Of a stretch of 12,092 nucleotides of DNA, positions 1 through 8,123 are shown piece after piece. The notes below the pieces were generated by a model. That model was not told the DNA's origin and searched no databases. It worked only from the letters and a program-made list of their open reading frames with translations. A program made the translations under genes and the position numbers. The stretch comes from Udaeobacter sp046731855. GTDB lineage: Bacteria > Verrucomicrobiota > Verrucomicrobiia > Chthoniobacterales > UBA10450. The stretch is from positions 1 through 12,092 of the forward strand of contig JBKPLX010000215.1 in assembly GCA_046731855.1 (NCBI GenBank). Reading direction: 5' to 3'. Position 1 is the stretch's first letter. Every line of letters begins with the position of its first letter.

Positions 1-169
1 GAGTTGGCAGGGCTGAGAAACGTTTTATCATCATGCAGTCGTGACGGATTTTGTATGATTGTCAAGTAAGAACTCTTGCTCGCCCGCGTTCGTAGAAAGA
101 CGCTAAGTTTCTAAACTGAAGCGTGTAGCCCGGCAAACAGGTTAGCTGGCCGATAATAAGATGTAGGAA

Positions 170-1372
170 TCACTCTGTTGGGAATAGGTCGGCGTTACGT
201 CTGCCATGTCCTCTCTTCCCGCGATGTCCGCGCCCTCTCTGTTCCTGATAGCGCCCTTCAGAGACAAGTTTTTGCTTATACGCGTCATAGCCAAGCTTCT
301 TTCCTTCCTGCCACGCGTTCTCTATGGCAGCCGAAGTTTGGGGATTCATACCATCACCATGCCATAGCTCCCAATATTCACCGTTGCCGTGAACCACATT
401 GAGCACTGCCATTTCGATCGAGCCCATTCTTTCCCCGCCACGCGAAAAACCGGCGACGCTTTGGAAGCCGTGATGAGCGCGGTCCTGGTATTTTTGAATA
501 AGGTCGTAGCTTAGTGTGCCGGTATCTTCTTTGCGCCCCGTAAGCTGACAGTTCTGAATGGTGAAGCGCTCTGGATATTTGCTTAACCCATAATCGATGA
601 CGCCTTCAAAGAACGAGGGAGGCAAATTTAGTACCTGAGATAGGTGCAGCGTTACCTGTTGTTTTGGAAAGGCTTTGGCCCATTCGTCAGTGTACTTCTT
701 GTAGACGCTAAGAAGCTTGGTTCCAAAATCCCCCATCGCACTCCATTTCGCGCGATCCTCGGGAGTCTTTGGTAGGTGCATTTCTTTGCTCATGAAATTG
801 GCACAAGTAAGTACGACGCTTACGCATAAGCGATCAGAACTGTAACGTTCCCCGAGTTGCGCAATTATGCGCGAAAAGTTCTCCTGGTATTTGGGATCCC
901 ACGGCAGTGGAATAGTCACGGCAGCGCCAAAATTGGGCCGGTGTGGATTCCGGACCTGGGTTTGAAAAGATTGGGCGCCTTGCTGGTAAACAAAAGGTGG
1001 CGTATCAACGCCGGGCTTAATACCGAGCTCGTATTTCATACCAATGCGCCGAAGAACTGCCACAGCTTTGTCGATCGAGCTAAAGTCGGTTTTACCGGCT
1101 TCGTTCTCGATCTCACGCCAGCCAACGGAGAGACAGACGCCAGAAAGGTGTGGATTTCCCCGGACCGCGGCCTCGAAGGCAGTCGGGTCCGCGGCGGCTT
1201 CGGAAATTTTTTGGGTGACCCATAGACCAGTGCGTAGCGGCGGTCCCGAGGCAGCAAGGACTGGAACGTGAATGGACACTGCTACAGCGACCCCGAGTAG
1301 AACAGCCCGCATGGTATGAGAAAAGTTAAATGGCCTCATGTGTTCGCTACACCCCGTCACTACCCCATTCAT
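170..1372 (-). CDS. Secreted glycoside-hydrolase-like (beta/alpha)8-barrel protein
   Basis: I infer an exported glycosidase acting outside the cytoplasm on a polysaccharide; the substrate cannot be told. The N-terminus carries a hydrophobic signal segment (about residues 21-40, ending PVLA before ASG), so ATG at Met12 or Met21 are possible starts as well as the Met1 used here. The body has barrel-glycosidase features: W85 with REIE and DFSSID in an early strand/helix, IPLPWDP at 154-160, GERYSS at 174-179, and two glutamates placed like an acid/base and nucleophile, E197 (SKEM) and E335 (YWELW). The paralogue at 6726-7907 keeps the same landmarks, with E193 and E346. The last 25 or so residues form an Arg/Gly/His-rich tail that the paralogue lacks. 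It is the last gene of the leftward block, 99 bases after a sulfotransferase gene. The exact family (GH42-like, DUF4434-like or other) is not resolved, and activity is unproven. Confidence 0.72.
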   Translation of the reverse strand: MNGVVTGCSEHMRPFNFSHTMRAVLLGVAVAVSIHVPVLAASGPPLRTGLWVTQKISEAAADPTAFEAAVRGNPHLSGVCLSVGWREIENEAGKTDFSSIDKAVAVLRRIGMKYELGIKPGVDTPPFVYQQGAQSFQTQVRNPHRPNFGAAVTIPLPWDPKYQENFSRIIAQLGERYSSDRLCVSVVLTCANFMSKEMHLPKTPEDRAKWSAMGDFGTKLLSVYKKYTDEWAKAFPKQQVTLHLSQVLNLPPSFFEGVIDYGLSKYPERFTIQNCQLTGRKEDTGTLSYDLIQKYQDRAHHGFQSVAGFSRGGERMGSIEMAVLNVVHGNGEYWELWHGDGMNPQTSAAIENAWQEGKKLGYDAYKQKLVSEGRYQEQRGRGHRGKRGHGRRNADLFPTE

Positions 1373-1471
1373 TACTGCGCATTGGTCACTTCTGCCTTGA
1401 AGAACGTCTAATCATCTCTTCGAAGCTCAGATACCTCTTGCGCGCTCCCGGCAGTAGCGAGCCATTCATTT

Positions 1472-2410
1472 TTAGCTCTCATAACCAAAACGCTCGAGAT
1501 CAGCTTGAATGGCTCGGCTAAGTTCAACCACTTTGGCCGCCTGGTCCCTACGCCAGCGGCCGATATTGCCGCGATCCCGAATACCTTCAATTAACGGCGC
1601 GATGTTTACTTCCGGTCGTCCCAAAAAGACCATTACTGCCGAAATCGTCTCTACTGGTTTCCTGCACAAATCTTCGTAGCGGACAATGTGATATCGGTCG
1701 TTGAGGTACTGTTGAGCGAACCCCAGTGCGCGCTTGTTACTGGCACGCCACAATTCCAATTGCGCCGCCTCTGGATTCCTCCACCAGTCCGGCCCAAGCA
1801 ACCAATGACCGTTCTGCCGCAGAAAATAAATGTTCTCGGAGAGCATCATGTCGCGTGCATCTCGGATCATGTGGATAAATTTCAACTCTGGAAATCGCTC
1901 TGCCAGAAAGGGGATCAGCCATAAACTGCGCGGATTTTTCCACCCCCAGCGGGCATCTGGCGAGGAGATGCCGCGGCGATGGAGATAGATCATTCTCTCG
2001 AAATCGCGGCGGGCGCGGGCCAGCGTCCTGGGATCAACATTTGGGAAATCCTTGAGGATTTTCAACCATTTGGTGAGAAACCAGGCCATTGGAAGGGAAT
2101 CTTCATTACGCGGATTCACCCGGTCGCCCATAAACCAACCAGCTTTCCGAAGCACCTGCGCCATGACCCGAGTGCCCGAGCCGCCTGTGGCACCGATAAC
2201 GACCGGCGGCGGAGCAGAAGAATCGAGAGGCGGAACTTTCCAGGGAATGGGTAGCCCAAGAGAAGTGCGGTCGAACCACATGGCAATTTGCTGCAGCCGA
2301 GAGCGTGGTTTGCTACCGATTTTTAAGAGCAGACGGAAGCGCTCAAAGAAGCTGCGTAATTGTGAGCTATTCACATTGCACGACGTTATTGAATCGCTAA
2401 TTTGGGTCAA
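1472..2410 (-). CDS. Sulfotransferase family protein
   Basis: Predicted to move sulfate from PAPS to a hydroxyl or amine on a glycan or other acceptor. The 5'-phosphosulfate-binding loop is GATGGSGTR at residues 73-81, after the strand PPVVI. The 3'-phosphate-binding motif is at 178-191 (FIHMIRDARDMMLS), with the classical Arg183 and Ser191 spaced R-x7-S. A WGWKNPRSLWLIP segment (about 155-167) is typical of bacterial sulfotransferases of the Sulfotransfer_3 type. The start is unsure: TTG at 2410 opens the longest frame, GTG at 2374 is next, and the first ATG is at 2281, which would give 269 residues and leave the P-loop about 30 residues in. None has a good ribosome-binding site. It lies 191 bases from the second sulfotransferase on the same strand. 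The PAPS-making enzyme at 10948-12092 would supply the donor. The acceptor is unknown. Confidence 0.85.
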   Translation of the reverse strand: MTQISDSITSCNVNSSQLRSFFERFRLLLKIGSKPRSRLQQIAMWFDRTSLGLPIPWKVPPLDSSAPPPVVIGATGGSGTRVMAQVLRKAGWFMGDRVNPRNEDSLPMAWFLTKWLKILKDFPNVDPRTLARARRDFERMIYLHRRGISSPDARWGWKNPRSLWLIPFLAERFPELKFIHMIRDARDMMLSENIYFLRQNGHWLLGPDWWRNPEAAQLELWRASNKRALGFAQQYLNDRYHIVRYEDLCRKPVETISAVMVFLGRPEVNIAPLIEGIRDRGNIGRWRRDQAAKVVELSRAIQADLERFGYES

Positions 2411-2601
2411 GGGCTTCGCGGCTCAGAGCTTTTGAAAAGCACTGCAACCGTACAGGACCTCGCGCTTCTCGTTAGCCCGCGTGCGTAGCGGCTAATCAGC
2501 TGCACGTACACGAAGTTTTGAGCATCTAAGAGCAAACTCGCCTGCGAATTGCTAGTGTGGCAAACAGCCAGGCTCCCGCGACACAAACTCTCCGGCATCG
2601 G

Positions 2602-3441
2602 TCACAACGCTGAGACCGCCTTTGTTATCAAAAATCGAGCGGCACTTAACGCCGAGTACCAAGACGTCTCCAGACATCCACGTTCTCGCCTGGAATTTAG
2701 AGTGGCCAGCCCCTTACTGATTACCTCTGCGTTCCTGCGCAGGTTTTCCTCAAAGAGCCTCCTGGCAAAATCATAAAGATCGAGGTCGAAACGATTGTAC
2801 TCGCGGATCATATCGATCCCATTCGGTTCAATCGAGGGACGACTCTTCGTCACCTTACGATTTGTATAAAATGGAACTTTCCATCCAAACGCTGCGATCA
2901 TCAGGCACAAGCTCTCTTGAAATCGCTCGCACAACCCGACGACGCGAAATTCACGCGCTAGGTTTTCTTTTGCGACCTCGAGTACCCGCTCGTCGCAATT
3001 GGGACCGAAACCAATTCCCGAGATAAAGCGGCACTGCAAATTCTGACGATGAGGTGTCATTTGAATAAGGTCTTCCACGCCTAGTCGGCCTGCCTTCAAT
3101 TTACGGTGAAGCGGGTGGAGCGGTCTGCGCAAGATAAAGGCATACGTTGATAAAACTCTGGCGACCGGTTCGCGGAGCATTGTGATATAGGTGGCGCCTT
3201 GGGGTAAAAATTCGTGGATGCCGTAAAGCAGATGTCCGCGCACGACTCGGAATCGGCGACGACGTTGCTCGGAAACCTTTTTGAATCGTGCCACCGTGGC
3301 GCGAATGCGGTGGGGATCAACCGTGAAGATTGAAACTGGGTTGTATTGCCATTCTATGATTCGGTTCAGCGTTGTTCCCGCGGTTTTCGGAATGTGAAGA
3401 AAAATCAGCGCCTCGCGATCCACCGAGGGAAATCGTAGCAT
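2602..3441 (-). CDS. Sulfotransferase family 2 domain-containing protein
   Basis: A PAPS-dependent sulfotransferase of the Sulfotransfer_2 class, the fold shared with heparan/chondroitin carbohydrate O-sulfotransferases, so a sugar acceptor is likely. Counting from the ATG at 3441 (279 residues), the 5'-phosphosulfate loop is FLHIPKTAGTTL at 14-25, a likely catalytic histidine is in RGHLLYGIHEFLP (His70), and the 3'-phosphate motif is LREPVARVLS with Arg90 and Ser98. PHRQNLQCRFISG in the middle matches the conserved NLQ-RF-SG stretch of this class. A TTG at 3456, directly after an in-frame TGA, would add five residues; I prefer the ATG because nothing supports the longer form. It is clearly different from the neighbouring sulfotransferase, so the two probably act on different positions or sugars. 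It sits between that gene and the flippase, all leftward. Confidence 0.9.
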   Translation of the reverse strand: MLRFPSVDREALIFLHIPKTAGTTLNRIIEWQYNPVSIFTVDPHRIRATVARFKKVSEQRRRRFRVVRGHLLYGIHEFLPQGATYITMLREPVARVLSTYAFILRRPLHPLHRKLKAGRLGVEDLIQMTPHRQNLQCRFISGIGFGPNCDERVLEVAKENLAREFRVVGLCERFQESLCLMIAAFGWKVPFYTNRKVTKSRPSIEPNGIDMIREYNRFDLDLYDFARRLFEENLRRNAEVISKGLATLNSRRERGCLETSWYSALSAARFLITKAVSAL

Positions 3442-3651
3442 TCGCTGTTGACCCAATCAATTTTACGATCAAAAGGCCTAACCGCCGGCGCTGAACGCCT
3501 GATTGAGCGTCAAGCCTTCGTCACATGCACTTTAAATGCTTCTGCCATTGGCGATGGCGCGGGCCTTTTTTTGCGAGATCGAGACTCGCCACGCTCCGCG
3601 TCAGGCAACTGATCAGTTCCTACAGCGCAGCCCGCAAATGATTGACGTAGT

Positions 3652-5136
3652 TTACGCGTCCCGTCTGAGTCGTTTTTTCCAGGCTTCGATAAAAGGTGAA
3701 ATGAAACTAATGCCTTCACGCGCATGAGAAATCTCCTCTGCCGTCAATGCTCGCGACACAAAAAGGAGAGTTCCATACAGCAGCGTGGCGGCAATGGCGA
3801 TGCCACCACGCAGTACTGGCGAAGATGTCTCGCGGAAAGTGAAGAGGAAAACACACATGACGGCGCCACTTACAAGAGGTCGCCAGCTGATCTGGAGAAA
3901 TTGGGCGGGAAATCCCAATCGATGCAATTGTACCAACCAAATGCCGACTACCATTATTTCAGAGCAGAGAAAGGCGATAGGCGGACCAATAAGTCCCAAA
4001 GTTGGAATTAAGGTGAAGAGAAGGAGCAGACGCAAAGCAAAGCTCGTGCACGTGCTAAACAGAAATCGCTTTTGTTCACCCAGAGCGGCGAAGAGATATT
4101 GAAACAGAGTAGATAGAAAAAACGGAATCAAACCAATGCCCAGCAGCTGCATAGCAGGGATAGCGGGCAGATACTTTCTGCCCAGAGCCGTTCTTAGAAT
4201 TGCACCTGACCAGCTAATGAAGAATGCCGCAATGGGAATGCTGACGAGCAGGAAGAATTTTACACTCAGTTGGTAGACCTCGGTAAAACGTTCTTTTGAG
4301 AAATGGGCGGTGCGGGAGAAGAGCGGGAACAGCGGTGTGGAGAGAGCCTGCGGGATGATTCTCAGAGCAGTGCTGATTCGGTAGGGACCGCTGAACAAGC
4401 CAACGGTGGTAAGATTAGAAAGCCAGGTAAGGACAAGGACATCCATTTGGAGCGCAACCTGGCGAACCATGACACTGCCGCCGAGGGGAAGAGCGTCAAG
4501 TAGGAGCTCTTTCCAGAGCGTCACGTCAAAGCGTAACGGGATCCTGGCATACATATGAGAGACGAGCAACTCATAGAACACCCAGAGCAGGATGTTAGTA
4601 ATAAGATGGGCGGCGACGAACCCGAACAAACTGAGATTCAGTTTTAGAGCGAGGTAGACAAAGACGAACAAAGATACCTTGTGCAAGACGAAGCCTGTTT
4701 GGACCAGCTCATTATCTTCATAAGCGCGAAGAATGGCGCCATACCCCGAACCATGAAAAGCTGCCAGAGTGGCAAAGCTCATGCCTATCATGGCAATTTT
4801 TACGTCTGTCCCGAAATGTAGAAAGGGAGCGACTACGCAGACGAGGAGACACATCGCGCCTGAGAGGACCCAGATGAGCGAGAAGGTTGCGCCGGCCACC
4901 GGCAAAAGTTCTTCGTGGTCTCTGGCCACCGCGCGGGTCAATATCCGCGGCAGACCGCAGTCGGCCACATTGCTCACGAACATGGCAAATGCGAGAACAA
5001 AGGAATATTTGCCAAATTCGGTGACGCTTACGCTGCGCGCTATCTTTAGAATGGTAGCAAGATAGATAAGGCCACCAATGGCCGAGCCACCGATTCCGAA
5101 GATTGCATTCTTCACTATCCGCTGTGATTGTTTCAT
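3652..5136 (-). CDS. Oligosaccharide flippase (Wzx-like, MOP superfamily)
   Basis: An inner-membrane protein expected to flip a lipid-linked oligosaccharide from the cytoplasmic to the periplasmic face. At 494 residues it has the usual length for the family. It is hydrophobic almost throughout, with about 12-14 membrane segments (for example residues 12-34, 42-62, 83-106, 113-135, 148-192, 291-311, 327-351, 358-403, 419-435 and 443-461). The N-terminal half shows the family pattern: an ILKIARSVSVTEFGKYSF turn after helix 1, then a GLPRILTRAVARD loop. The C-terminus is a short basic cytoplasmic tail. The start is ATG with no clear ribosome-binding site. Its place between sulfotransferases and a kinase-fold protein suggests that the sulfated material is an exported glycan. 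A generic MATE-type exporter is a less likely alternative. Confidence 0.92.
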   Translation of the reverse strand: MKQSQRIVKNAIFGIGGSAIGGLIYLATILKIARSVSVTEFGKYSFVLAFAMFVSNVADCGLPRILTRAVARDHEELLPVAGATFSLIWVLSGAMCLLVCVVAPFLHFGTDVKIAMIGMSFATLAAFHGSGYGAILRAYEDNELVQTGFVLHKVSLFVFVYLALKLNLSLFGFVAAHLITNILLWVFYELLVSHMYARIPLRFDVTLWKELLLDALPLGGSVMVRQVALQMDVLVLTWLSNLTTVGLFSGPYRISTALRIIPQALSTPLFPLFSRTAHFSKERFTEVYQLSVKFFLLVSIPIAAFFISWSGAILRTALGRKYLPAIPAMQLLGIGLIPFFLSTLFQYLFAALGEQKRFLFSTCTSFALRLLLLFTLIPTLGLIGPPIAFLCSEIMVVGIWLVQLHRLGFPAQFLQISWRPLVSGAVMCVFLFTFRETSSPVLRGGIAIAATLLYGTLLFVSRALTAEEISHAREGISFISPFIEAWKKRLRRDA

Positions 5137-5217
5137 CGAGCGCGGTTGGTCGTAGGGCCGAGCATTGATCGAACGAAATTCTTGGTCCGTTGAGTCTTTG
5201 GAAACTTCTTGATTAGC

Positions 5218-6312
5218 TCATGGTAGTTCGCGGGCTAGTTGTTGGATCAGCCAGCGTTTTTCCAGCTCCAACAGCGGAAATGTGGTAAGGCTGCTCTTCG
5301 TCGCAACCAAAAGGGGGCGGGTTGATTTCAGCCGTCGTGCCAAATTGAGCTTGCCTTGATTCATCGCCATCGACATACCTGTGTGCTGAAGTTCGAGAAG
5401 CCGTGTTGCTACTGCGAAATGCGCCGGTTCCGGATGCTGCTTATTGAAGCATTCGATGTAGCCGCGCTTAAACGCAGTAAATGTTTCGCGGAGCCTGGCA
5501 TGGCGATGGCGTCGCAATGGCTGGCGTAAATAGATTCTCCATAACATCCGGCGTAGACCGCTGCGAAAGCGCGAGTAATCCCATAAATGTATACCTTGCC
5601 ATAAGGCATCTGGAGGGTCGATCAGAGTCAACTCACTCTTGTTATACAAGAGATTCTTCGATTGGTAGTCATAACAAACCTGTCCCATGCTTACTTTCGC
5701 TTGAGCCAGGATCTCCAACGACGCCTTGAGAATCGCCTTCTCGCGCGGGGAAAGGTGCCAGGGAGCAGCAGCCAGGTCACGAGCCAGCACTTCGACCGGC
5801 ATGGGTGCAATCTCCTGTGTCCAAGCCAGGTGAATTTGTGCCAGAATTTGCCCGGATAGTTCGCTAACTGCGACCAGGTCATCCGCGCTGCCGTGCCGAG
5901 CCAATTCCCTAAGCGTTTGACCGCGAACAAACTCCATGAGGATCGTTCGTTTCGGAATGATCAAAGCAAGCGCTCGCGGAAGGTGTAGTCCCGGAATCCC
6001 GAGCGCTGCCAGCACGCGAAGTTGATTGTATTGATACTGCACCATGGCGTCGTCTCCGCGGACGACCTGTTTTGCAACCGCCGACTCCCCGCTCGCGAGC
6101 TGCACGAAGTAAATTCGATTCCGCCAGTTCTTCCTCCACAAATCGCATTTTGATATCTTTTCTCCCAATGCCTCTTCTAGCTCCGACGCAGTTGGCGGTG
6201 GAAGCGTATCGGGCTGTCGTGATCCAAGGTCTTCGAGCTTACGTTTGACGATGCTTATGTAATTGCAGCCCGTCGCAAGCGTAACAACATTGGCTATAGG
6301 AGTTTCAACCAT
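5218..6312 (-). CDS. Protein-kinase-fold phosphotransferase (paralogue of 8501-9598)
   Basis: Looks like a small-molecule or glycan kinase of the protein-kinase-like superfamily (APH, RIO and WaaP/InaA relatives). Kinase landmarks: VAK with the ATP-binding Lys81, a hinge-like LMEFVRGQTL at 125-134, the catalytic loop YDYQSKN with Asp215 and Asn220 (the D-x4-N spacing of the HRDxxxxN loop, but Tyr in place of His), and a DFG-equivalent LIDPPD with Asp232. The region after it (HLWDYSRFRSGLRRMLWRI) is rich in Arg and aromatics and could bind a phosphorylated or membrane-bound acceptor. The start is supported because residue 41 begins the same conserved block in both paralogues with no gap. By eye, 50 of 90 residues (41-130) are identical to the protein at 8501-9598. 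I infer phosphorylation of a sugar or lipid-linked intermediate from the neighbours; a role in signalling or drug inactivation cannot be ruled out. Confidence 0.75.
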   Translation of the reverse strand: MVETPIANVVTLATGCNYISIVKRKLEDLGSRQPDTLPPPTASELEEALGEKISKCDLWRKNWRNRIYFVQLASGESAVAKQVVRGDDAMVQYQYNQLRVLAALGIPGLHLPRALALIIPKRTILMEFVRGQTLRELARHGSADDLVAVSELSGQILAQIHLAWTQEIAPMPVEVLARDLAAAPWHLSPREKAILKASLEILAQAKVSMGQVCYDYQSKNLLYNKSELTLIDPPDALWQGIHLWDYSRFRSGLRRMLWRIYLRQPLRRHRHARLRETFTAFKRGYIECFNKQHPEPAHFAVATRLLELQHTGMSMAMNQGKLNLARRLKSTRPLLVATKSSLTTFPLLELEKRWLIQQLARELP

Positions 6313-6725
6313 GAGAATGCGGCGGCCCAGAATTTACAGCATTCCGCACGCGAAAGTCACGCCTGAACTGTTCTGAAAGAGTAGTGGCGTAGCCGAATAG
6401 GGATGCGCCATGCTCTACTGACGGAGGGCGGGGAAAGCGCGAGCCCCTTCGCTGGATTATCATTGTCCAAGCGCGACTATTCTATACAAAGCAATGGTCG
6501 GCAGTCAGCAAGAGGTTTGCGCACTAACCGCAGTAGAGGTAGTGCCTCCGTTAAGGAAAGTTGGCTCCTCGACCGGCCTCAAAGCCCGAACCGCCAACCA
6601 ATGGCTTCAATGCAATCTTATTTGCAATTCAGATTGCATGATGGATCCCCAATCTGGAGATTTCGATCCGAAGTCTGAGACCCAGGTACCATATCCTGAT
6701 GCTGGACCTAAAGTACGGGACGGCG
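6313..6725. other. 413-base gap without a convincing gene
   Basis: This gap separates the kinase start (6312) from the stop of the second barrel gene. A 91-codon open frame on the plus strand (6403-6678) has no recognisable motif, is rich in Ser/Arg and reads like chance. The only structure I see is an inverted repeat at 6610-6639. The kinase promoter should lie here, but I find no pair of boxes worth calling. Confidence 0.5.
6610..6639. repeat. 9-base perfect inverted repeat with a third half-site
   Basis: The arms ATGCAATCT (6610-6618) and AGATTGCAT (6631-6639) pair perfectly around a 12-base centre. The centre itself contains another TGCAAT (6623-6628), so the hexamer occurs twice direct (6611, 6623, spaced 12) and once inverted (6633-6638). 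No T-run follows on either strand, so it is not a standard terminator. It could be an operator, as it lies about 300 bases upstream of the kinase start. Confidence 0.45.
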
Positions 6726-7907
6726 TTACTCAGCTTCGAACGTAACGGTCTCGTTTTCGAGAGTTCTATCTAACGCGCGCGGGGGTGCGTGTGTGAAAGT
6801 GCAGGGTCGCAGTATGATGTGCGCGTAATGGGTCGCAGCTACAAGGTTAAGAACGTCCTTACGGTATATCTCGATATATTTCATTTCATAGCCCACACCC
6901 TTATCTACGGAGTTAACCAACGCCGTAGAAGGGTCAATCGGGACGCCCCCATTGACTCGGTAGCTGGTATCGCCATAGCACCAGTAGACCATTTGCCCGG
7001 CCACATCAGGACGGCTGTCCCATAGCAGCTCCCAACCGGAGCCTGTCCCCGGTGCAGAACGGATATACGTTGCCAGAGAGTTTTTCTGAACAATCAATCT
7101 GCCGGGCCAGGATGCGCGAGCGTTTAGGACCGCATTGCGGGCTACGTAGTCCGCATCCGGATCGAGTCTGGGGCCGTTGCCGGCCACGGCGAGAGTCACA
7201 TATTGATTCGGAAAAGCCGCCATTACGGCATCAATGATTTGCCTTCCTGCATCAAGCATTTTCTCGGAAGTGTAGCCAGCCGCAAACCACGCATTTACCT
7301 CAGGCGGTGTATGGGGCACGGCCCAGTCTTCAGTGTTGGCGTTAGCAAAGCTTGCCCCCACAATTTTCACTGTCGGATTGTTAGAATAACGTTCCCCCAC
7401 CGCAGCGATCATGGCGGTCTTTTTGGCGAGCCAGACCGGATCCCAAAAAACTGCAATTGTCACTGACCTTTCGCCGTCGTTGAAGGTGTAAAACTTTTGT
7501 GACGTGGGAAGAGGCTCAGCAGCTACTGCGTCCATTACCCAAGTCGGGCAACTCCCGCCCAGGGCAATATCTCCTCCTCCAGTGCCAATCCGCAGCAAGA
7601 CTGCCTTACCCGCGGCTCCTGCCCTTGCAGTTACGTTGTCCAGAAACCTCCAGTCGTAAAGACCTTCGCTCGGTTCAAGATCGCTCCAATCCTGCCGCAC
7701 GCTAACTCCATCTACGTCGGGATCAGAATATACCAAAGGATCACGGCCATTTCCCTGGCCGGATGGAAGCAAGCAAAAGACCCCTCGAGGAACTTCGGAG
7801 AATGCTTTCTCCGTCATCATAAGTAACGCGCAGAAAAGCGCGCCGAGTAAAAACGACATTTCCGACAGGCGGAGCCGATGAGGTTTTTTCTTGTTTAGAT
7901 CATTCAT
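6726..7907 (-). CDS. Secreted glycoside-hydrolase-like barrel protein (paralogue of 170-1372)
   Basis: A predicted exported glycosidase-like protein of 393 residues. Residues 1-13 are basic (KKKPHRLR), followed by a hydrophobic stretch at about 18-32 and a likely cleavage after KAFS, near residue 37, so it is secreted or periplasmic. The barrel features match the other copy: WSDLEPSEGLYDW at 74-86, FWDP at 154-157, GERYSNNP at 171-178, a possible acid/base Glu193 (NTEDW), AFPNQYVTL at 231-239 and a possible nucleophile Glu346 (YIEIY). Overall similarity to the copy at 170-1372 is low but the landmark order is the same, so they are diverged paralogues rather than a recent duplication. The ATG start has no clear ribosome-binding site. 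It is separated from the kinase gene downstream by 413 bases, so co-transcription is doubtful. The substrate is unknown; editing of the exported polymer is my inference. Confidence 0.72.
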   Translation of the reverse strand: MNDLNKKKPHRLRLSEMSFLLGALFCALLMMTEKAFSEVPRGVFCLLPSGQGNGRDPLVYSDPDVDGVSVRQDWSDLEPSEGLYDWRFLDNVTARAGAAGKAVLLRIGTGGGDIALGGSCPTWVMDAVAAEPLPTSQKFYTFNDGERSVTIAVFWDPVWLAKKTAMIAAVGERYSNNPTVKIVGASFANANTEDWAVPHTPPEVNAWFAAGYTSEKMLDAGRQIIDAVMAAFPNQYVTLAVAGNGPRLDPDADYVARNAVLNARASWPGRLIVQKNSLATYIRSAPGTGSGWELLWDSRPDVAGQMVYWCYGDTSYRVNGGVPIDPSTALVNSVDKGVGYEMKYIEIYRKDVLNLVAATHYAHIILRPCTFTHAPPRALDRTLENETVTFEAE

Positions 7908-7960
7908 TGTTAAAGATGCCGCTTGGCTCGATCTGGACGGTCTGGGGGGCTGTCATTGGA

Positions 7961-8031
7961 GCCAGTCTTATTTGACTGGCGGCTGGGGGTTCCGCAAAGG
8001 GAACAACTTGTGACACAAGTAGTCCCGGACT
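7961..8031. repeat. Cluster of four short inverted repeats
   Basis: Four perfect inverted repeats follow each other: GCCAGTC/GACTGGC (7961-7980, loop TTATTT), GTTCC/GGAAC (7989-8004), ACTTGT/ACAAGT (8006-8020, three-base centre) and AGTCC/GGACT (8021-8031, one-base centre). They sit between the divergent barrel gene (start 7907) and the ribbon-helix-helix gene (start 8124). They could be protein-binding sites or a structured leader RNA. No T-run directly follows any of the stems, so terminators are unlikely. Confidence 0.5.
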
Positions 8032-8123
8032 GTCAACAAAATTTTAGGCTTTATTTTTTGGAACTTGCTGCCCCGGTTTCCGTAGAAGTCTGCGTGGTCA
8101 ATTGTGCCACTATTTTTCGAGGC

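Noticed and set aside
3548..3576. Possible rho-independent terminator (GCCAT/ATGGC stem followed by a T-run)
   Set aside because: The T-run is on the plus strand while all genes around it are leftward, the stem is only five pairs, and seven bases separate it from the T-run.
5218..6312. Aminoglycoside-resistance (APH) gene
   Set aside because: The catalytic loop and C-terminal tail differ from APH enzymes, and the neighbours are polysaccharide genes; only the general fold is shared.
6403..6678. 91-codon plus-strand frame in the large gap
   Set aside because: No recognisable motif, Ser/Arg-rich composition typical of chance frames, no ribosome-binding site.
7989..8004. T-arm-like GTTCC/GGAAC hairpin as part of a tRNA
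   Set aside because: No acceptor stem, D-arm or anticodon arm can be arranged around it.
7923..8123. N-terminal extension of the ribbon-helix-helix frame from a TTG start (67 extra residues)
   Set aside because: It crosses the hairpin cluster, shows no domain or export signal, and would make the protein about twice the usual size for this fold; the ATG at 8124 starts just before the typical first beta strand.
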